Positions 6,155 through 10,029 of a DNA stretch of 10,029 nt are shown piece by piece (the stretch's first letter is position 1; each line of letters starts with the position of its first letter). Made by a program: the position numbers and the translations under genes. The stretch is from Desulfobacterales bacterium (GTDB taxonomy: Bacteria; Desulfobacterota; Desulfobacteria; Desulfobacterales; RPRI01), in NCBI GenBank assembly GCA_030689795.1, contig JAUYEO010000184.1, positions 1-10,029 of the forward strand, written 5' to 3'. The notes below the pieces were generated by a model that was not told the origin of the DNA, searched no databases, and saw only the letters and a program-made list of their open reading frames with translations.

Positions 6155-6305
6155 AGACAGGATTAACAGGATTGACATGATGTTGCCTGCCGGCCTGAAG
6201 CCGGACAGGCAATAAGTTATCCTCCGCAAAGAGGATACGTGTTTCAGGCCGCTCGTCCGGAGCGACCTGATGCAGTTGATCCGTCAAATCCTGTAAATCC
6301 TGTCA
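6155..6305. repeat. ~150-bp compound inverted-repeat element with three internal hairpins
   Basis: The left arm (6155-6176, two ACAGGATT units) and the right arm (6283-6305, two AATCCTGT units) are inverted copies, about 20 of 23 matching. Between them lie three separate dyads: TTGCCTGCCGGC against GCCGG-A-CAGGCAA (6183-6212), TATCCTC-cgcaaa-GAGGATA (6218-6237), and TCAGGCCGCTC-gtccg-GAGCGACCTGA (6244-6270). It occupies more than half of the divergent spacer 6059-6342 and encodes no protein. It resembles a MITE or an assembly of REP-like units; no target-site duplication is evident. Confidence 0.7.
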
Positions 6306-6342
6306 GATAAGTTTTTTATTAGAGAGGAACCTATTAAATGGT

Positions 6343-7296
6343 ATGAAACAAGCAGAAAACATCAAAACCCCAAGGCGGGGATATATCTATGTAATTATAG
6401 CCGCCCTCCTCTGGGCCATATCCGGCTCATCCTCAAAGTTTTTATTCAATTCGGGAGTAACGCCTTTTCAGCTTGTGCAGCTCCGCCTGACAATCTCGAC
6501 CGGACTCCTTTTTATGGTGCTTTTTATCCGGCGCCGCGACCTCATGCGGATAAAGAAGGGCGATTTTTTTTACTTCGTATTCTTCGGTGCAGTTGTTATG
6601 GCCGCGGTACAGTTCACATACCTTTTTACAATCAGCAAAATAAATGTTGCCGCAGCCATTCTTCTCCAGTACCTCGCCCCTGCCTTTATCGCGATATATT
6701 CATTTGTCTTCGCAAAGGAAAAGCCGGGGCTCATAACCATCTTATCAGTTGCAGGCGCCATTACAGGCTGTTACCTCGTAGTCGGAGCCTATAATCTCAA
6801 TCTCCTCTCATTGAACAAGGCAGGAATAATCGCAGGCATTTCTGCCGCCATCGCCTTTGCATGGTATTCCGTCCAGGGCGAATACGGGATGCGGAGATAC
6901 GATCCTGTAACCGTTCTTTTCTTCGCTCTGCTCTTCGCCGCAATCACATGGAACATACTCCATCCGCCTCTGGAAGCCTTTTTCCATAAACGCTCATTGC
7001 TTGAATGGGGTTTGATTATTTATATCGGAATCTTTGGAACAGTAGTTCCTTTCGGTTTATATTTTCAGGGAATAAATCTTATCCGCTCAACGCGCGCCAG
7101 CATAACCGGAACCCTTGAACCGATAACAGCGTCCGCCATTTCATACTTTTTTTTAAATGAAATACTTGAACCCTGGCAGATTGCAGGCGGCATTATGGTT
7201 ATAGCATCAATCATTCTGCTCCAGTTCAAGGTGGAATCTGATGATAAGAGGCCGGACCTTATCAGGGCAAAAAACCTTGAAAAATCAGACAAATAA
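6343..7296 (+). CDS. EamA / DMT-family inner-membrane transporter
   Basis: 317-residue polytopic protein made of two tandem EamA domains (about residues 13-147 and 158-297), each with five predicted helices, ten in all. It belongs to the drug/metabolite transporter superfamily, which mostly exports small metabolites or amino acids by proton exchange. Visible family features are IIAALLWAISGSSSKFL at the first helix, the AAAILLQYLAPAFIAIYSF segment, and ITGTLEPITASAISYFFLNE near the end of repeat 2. The chosen ATG lies 14 nt after the AGAGAGGA ribosome-binding site. Another ATG at 6338 has better spacing but reads only ATG-GTA-TGA and overlaps this start codon. The 3' end overlaps the methyltransferase gene by 56 bp, so the two are probably co-transcribed. 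The substrate is unknown. Confidence 0.92.
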   Translation: MKQAENIKTPRRGYIYVIIAALLWAISGSSSKFLFNSGVTPFQLVQLRLTISTGLLFMVLFIRRRDLMRIKKGDFFYFVFFGAVVMAAVQFTYLFTISKINVAAAILLQYLAPAFIAIYSFVFAKEKPGLITILSVAGAITGCYLVVGAYNLNLLSLNKAGIIAGISAAIAFAWYSVQGEYGMRRYDPVTVLFFALLFAAITWNILHPPLEAFFHKRSLLEWGLIIYIGIFGTVVPFGLYFQGINLIRSTRASITGTLEPITASAISYFFLNEILEPWQIAGGIMVIASIILLQFKVESDDKRPDLIRAKNLEKSDK

Positions 7297-8470
7297 ACCA
7301 TCCCTTTTAAAACGCGTCAAACGGCGCGTAACCGGACGTGAAAAAGATTTTTTCGCCGCAACATCTCCCGGACTAGAATCTCTTTGCCTTAATGAACTCA
7401 AAACTTTTGCCGAAACAGGCAAAGAGTTCATCGCAATGGAGGGAGGCGTACAATTTACGGGGCGGATAACCGACTGCTTTTCCGCAAACCTGAATCTTCG
7501 CACGGCAAACAGGATCCTGATGCGGATCGGAGAATTCAAGGCCACAAACTTCATGCAGCTTGAAAAGAAGCTTTCTGATTTTCCCTGGGAGCTTTTTCTT
7601 CCGGCAAATGCCAGGCCCGGAATAAACACATCCACAAAACAATCGCGACTCTACCATAAAGATGCAATTGCAGAAATATTTGCCGCAAGCATCGAAAAAA
7701 GATTCGCATCAAACGGCATCCGGAATTCGTCAAAAGATGCTTCAACAGATCAACAGGTTTTTGTCCGCGCGGAAAATGACAGGTTTATCGTTTCTCTCGA
7801 CAGCAGCGGGGAGTTGCTTTACAGGCGCGGCATTAAAACCCACAGGGCAACTGCTCCGTTAAGGGAAACAACGGCCGCCGCCATTCTTACGATTTCCGGA
7901 TACGACGGGAGCGAACCGCTGCTCGATCCCATGTGCGGGTCCGGCACTTTTTCCCTTGAAGCCGCCATGATTTCACAAAACATCCCGGCAGGCCTGTTCC
8001 GGAACTTTGCATTCATGAACTGGCCGTGCTTTGGGCTCCAAAGATGGGAATATATAAAACGAAAAGCGGAATCCGGTGTGAAATTGACCTTCTCACCTCA
8101 CATTTTTGCATCCGATATCGATTCCAGAGCCTGCGATTCGCTTGTATCATGCATAAACAGATATGATATGTTGAAAACGGTTGAGGTGGAGCAAAAAGAT
8201 TTTTTTGATCTCTCACCCTGCGCTTTGACAAAAGAGAAAGGTCTCGTCGTTATCAATCCGCCATACGGACAAAGGATGGGTAGCAGAGCTGAAAGCGTTA
8301 AACTTTTCCGCACCGTATGCGATAAGCTCAAAAAGGATTTTTCAGGCTGGAAAGTCGCCCTCATCGCCCCTGATATTACACTTCTGAACTCTCTTCCTTT
8401 TACGCTGAAAGCTCAAGCCATGCGCCACGGCGGCCTGAAAATATCCTTGCTCTATGGAAAAATAATATAG
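7241..8470 (+). CDS. THUMP-domain class I SAM-dependent RNA methyltransferase (RlmL-like)
   Basis: 409 residues. The basic N-terminal extension (1-35) is followed by a ferredoxin-like/THUMP region (about 36-165; DFFAATSPGLESLCLNEL is typical) and a Rossmann methyltransferase domain (about 190-409). Key motifs are LYRRGIKTHRATAPLRET (193-210), the SAM-binding LLDPMCGSGTF (227-237), SDIDSRA (291-297) and the catalytic NPPYGQRM (339-346), which marks amino-group methylation of a guanine. Relatives are the RlmL half of E. coli RlmKL (23S rRNA m2G2445) and YpsC; the exact target here is unproven. The ATG at 7241 lies inside the EamA gene and has GGTGGA 5 nt upstream. A start after the overlap would have to be a rarer codon, such as the TTG at 7277, and would drop part of the basic extension. 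The domain is intact. Confidence 0.9.
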   Translation: MIRGRTLSGQKTLKNQTNKPSLLKRVKRRVTGREKDFFAATSPGLESLCLNELKTFAETGKEFIAMEGGVQFTGRITDCFSANLNLRTANRILMRIGEFKATNFMQLEKKLSDFPWELFLPANARPGINTSTKQSRLYHKDAIAEIFAASIEKRFASNGIRNSSKDASTDQQVFVRAENDRFIVSLDSSGELLYRRGIKTHRATAPLRETTAAAILTISGYDGSEPLLDPMCGSGTFSLEAAMISQNIPAGLFRNFAFMNWPCFGLQRWEYIKRKAESGVKLTFSPHIFASDIDSRACDSLVSCINRYDMLKTVEVEQKDFFDLSPCALTKEKGLVVINPPYGQRMGSRAESVKLFRTVCDKLKKDFSGWKVALIAPDITLLNSLPFTLKAQAMRHGGLKISLLYGKII

Positions 8471-8500
8471 GGATCATTGTAAATTCGTGGGTGATCCTAT
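8467..8500 (+). terminator. Stem-loop at the end of the methyltransferase gene
   Basis: ATAGGGATCA (including the stop codon) pairs with TGATCCTAT at 8492-8500 across a 15-nt loop, with one bulged G. No T-run follows, so this is an end-of-message hairpin or attenuator rather than a classic intrinsic terminator. The spacer 8471-8603 otherwise holds a GGATTCAAGGG repeat motif (8503-8513) and the ribosome-binding site of the next gene. Confidence 0.35.
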
Positions 8501-8603
8501 GAGGATTCAAGGGTTCCAGTGAAAAAAAACAGGAAACTTCAAACCAAAGACCAGAAACCTGCTTTTCTTGGGAGAAGAACCAAATTTATCAGGGAGGTGC
8601 AAA

Positions 8604-9698
8604 ATGCAGATAGATTTTCATCTTTGCGTAACTTACGTGGTATCACGCATTGCAGGATTCGGGCACCGGGAAGCTGAAACCGTGGCGCACTGCGCCCAGT
8701 ATGTCGATGATGCGACAAACTCAGGAACCATAATTTTCGACAACGGGGCGATGTACAGCAGGACAAGCTCAGCCCATAAAATTCTCGACTATAAGAACTT
8801 CAACGAGCTTGCGAACCGTCACATTTGGATCCCTTTCCATTTCCTGCCGGGAAATAACGGTAAAAAAGCCGGCGAAAATCCCGATGGTACTTTTATCGAA
8901 AAGCTTATCTGCCGCCCCGGAAGCTTTGTGGCTCAAGATATGATCAATGCCGGCATAAGAGGCGGCAATGCTCTTTACGGACTTCACAGGCTCGGGATAA
9001 CCCTGCATGTCTATGCCGATACATGGGCGCACCAGGGATTTGCAGGCGTGATCCACAAGGTTAACGCGGTAAAAAAGCTGGATGACGACGACAATATCGA
9101 TCCATCATTCGGAGCAAAGCTGAAAAATTTTTTCGGTGATCTTTTCGATGATATTTCCGGTGAATTCGTCGGCGGAATTCTTCCTCTCGGCCACGGAGCG
9201 GCCCTATCCCTCCCGGACAGGCCTTATCTGAAATGGACCTATAAAGACAGCAGCGGAAATACGGTACTGCGCGACAATCCCGTGGAATTTCTTGAAGCAG
9301 CCCATGAGATGTGCATGGCGGTACAGCGCTTCCGGGCCGGAAATCCTGACGCGGATGTTCCCGGTCTTGCCGGCGCAGACAGGGACAGAATCATGCGGAT
9401 GATGATGGATATAAAGGATGAAAACGGTGAAACAAGGTGTAAAAAATGGCTCGATGCCCTGAAGGAAGGTTTTTTCGGATTTCCTCCGGTAACTCTCGGC
9501 TATATTCCAAAAGGAGCAGGATCATGGAAATACCAGGCCATAGGAACTGATAAAGAGGTCGAAGTTGAAGATGAAAAGTATCCGTATTCGCCGTCTTTTC
9601 TGGGAAGCGACTGGAAACTGTTTCATGACGCTCTCATGGCGCACCGTTTTTCGATAATCAATGAGATACTGCCGAGGTACGGCATATGCGCAGCATAG
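8604..9698 (+). CDS. His/Asp-rich conserved protein resembling DUF6765
   Basis: 364 residues, with no signal peptide and no membrane helices. The ATG at 8604 is chosen because GGGAGGTG lies 5 nt before it and the conserved MQIDFH begins here; an in-frame ATG at 8568 lacks such a site. Conserved-looking acidic and histidine residues cluster in MQIDFH (D4, H6), HCAQYVDDATN (H29, D35, D36), IPFHFLPG (H79) and GLHRLGITLHVYADTWAHQGFAG (H128, H135, D139, H143). The HxxxDxxxH run in a helix recalls the metal site of the zinc-dependent phospholipase C / P1 nuclease fold, so a cytoplasmic metallohydrolase is conceivable but unproven. The C-terminal half (about 160-364) is acidic and of unknown function. 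From memory the N-terminal pattern matches the uncharacterised DUF6765 family. The gene stands alone between repeat-bearing spacers. Confidence 0.75.
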   Translation: MQIDFHLCVTYVVSRIAGFGHREAETVAHCAQYVDDATNSGTIIFDNGAMYSRTSSAHKILDYKNFNELANRHIWIPFHFLPGNNGKKAGENPDGTFIEKLICRPGSFVAQDMINAGIRGGNALYGLHRLGITLHVYADTWAHQGFAGVIHKVNAVKKLDDDDNIDPSFGAKLKNFFGDLFDDISGEFVGGILPLGHGAALSLPDRPYLKWTYKDSSGNTVLRDNPVEFLEAAHEMCMAVQRFRAGNPDADVPGLAGADRDRIMRMMMDIKDENGETRCKKWLDALKEGFFGFPPVTLGYIPKGAGSWKYQAIGTDKEVEVEDEKYPYSPSFLGSDWKLFHDALMAHRFSIINEILPRYGICAA

Positions 9699-9776
9699 AC
9701 GAGTTTCCATCCGGAAATGGCCCTTTGGAGCGATCTCAGCATCAATCTGCGGGATTTCTTGTGCGACATACTATAT

Positions 9777-9827
9777 AGGCTGAAGGTAAATAGACTGAGG
9801 ACTTTTAGTAACTTCAGACTTCAGCCT
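9777..9827. repeat. 9-bp inverted repeat AGGCTGAAG / CTTCAGCCT
   Basis: Perfect arms at 9777-9785 and 9819-9827, enclosing 33 bp. CTTCAGCC also recurs at 9914-9921, inside the 3' end of the next gene. It lies between convergent genes, but the long loop argues against a simple terminator. Confidence 0.45.
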
Positions 9828-9830
9828 GCC

Positions 9831-9885
9831 CTTTCCCGCTTTGTGCCTATGTGCCTTTGACCCTTTTACCCTTTGTCCCTTTCTT
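9831..9885 (-). repeat. Dispersed G-rich tract (CAAAGGCACA type), inverted relative to 2061-2130
   Basis: On the minus strand this reads as runs of AAAGGG, AAAAGGGTC and CAAAGGCACATAGGCACAAA. The 22 bp at 9838-9859 match 2076-2097 in opposite orientation except for one base. This shows the low-complexity tract is a genome-wide dispersed intergenic family rather than a local feature. Confidence 0.6.
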
Positions 9886-9892
9886 TTAACGC

Positions 9893-10029
9893 CTATTGCC
9901 TATTATATTCCGTCTTCAGCCTTTTTTCTATATCAACCGGCGCCGGGATAAGCTTCTGCTCAAGCATTATGCTCTCGGTCTGTTTCCAGGCGGCAATGTT
10001 TATGGCGCCGAAAACCGTCTTTTCCGACG
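9893..10029 (-). CDS. C-terminal end of a gene, possibly an ABC solute-binding protein
   Basis: The last 44 residues of a minus-strand gene that enters from the right edge and stops at TAG (9893-9895). The translation includes GAINIAAWKQTESIMLEQKL and then IPAPVDIEKRLKTEYNRQ. The pattern of an amphipathic helix, then L-I-P-x-P-V-D and a final charged helix, is like the C-terminus of NitT/TauT-type periplasmic substrate-binding proteins, but the fragment is too short to be sure. Coding is supported by an uninterrupted, well-composed frame next to a non-coding repeat tract. It faces the 8604-9698 gene convergently. Confidence 0.5.
   Translation of the reverse strand, partial: SEKTVFGAINIAAWKQTESIMLEQKLIPAPVDIEKRLKTEYNRQ

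Noticed and set aside
7285..8364. Several minus-strand open frames of 60-116 codons under the methyltransferase gene
   Set aside because: They are antisense to a gene with complete, well-ordered methyltransferase motifs and have no recognisable protein features of their own.

Overview
The window reads like a chromosomal stretch of a Gram-negative environmental bacterium. A sulfate-reducer-type lineage (Desulfobacterota or a relative) is my best guess, and it is inference only. It rests on moderate GC, a DUF362 double-cluster ferredoxin protein, a DUF6765-like protein, a LolA-like periplasmic protein, and gene-free spaces full of short G-rich repeats and hairpins. No tRNA, rRNA or CRISPR array was recognised.

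Layout. (1) 1-256, minus strand: what looks like the 5' part of a group II intron RNA running off the left edge; an ORF6N-domain protein of phage type (374-925) lies just upstream of it. (2) 926-2190: an accessory island holding a HigBA-type toxin-antitoxin pair (toxin first, ATGA overlap, minus strand). It is bracketed by two direct copies of an 89-bp two-hairpin repeat about 930 bp apart. The left copy also carries two near-identical 32-bp hairpin units, and the right copy leads into G-rich low-complexity sequence. (3) 2191-4768, minus strand: a three-gene transport operon in the order ABC ATPase, six-helix ABC-2 permease, secreted LolA-like protein. (4) 4940-6058, minus strand: a DUF362 protein with two C-terminal [4Fe-4S] motifs. 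(5) 6059-6342: a divergent gene-free space holding a ~150-bp element with inverted terminal arms and three internal hairpins. (6) 6343-8470, plus strand: an EamA drug/metabolite transporter overlapping by 56 bp with a THUMP-type RNA methyltransferase. (7) 8604-9698, plus strand: a His/Asp-rich protein resembling DUF6765. (8) 9699-9892: repeat-rich spacer, then the C-terminus of a minus-strand gene, possibly an ABC solute-binding protein.

How it fits together. The ABC ATPase, permease and LolA-like protein are the only clear multi-gene functional unit apart from the toxin-antitoxin pair. Their spacing (37 nt, then 0 nt) suggests co-transcription and a shared role in moving something, possibly lipid or lipoprotein, between inner membrane and periplasm. 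The left 2.2 kb looks mobile or recombinogenic: intron, phage-type ORF6N protein, toxin-antitoxin module and dispersed repeats. The right half looks like housekeeping and hypothetical genes separated by the same dispersed repeat families.

I see no clearly new defence or biosynthetic system. The best leads are the repeat-bracketed toxin-antitoxin cassette, the compound inverted-repeat element at 6155-6305, the ABC/LolA-like operon, and the His/Asp-rich protein at 8604-9698.
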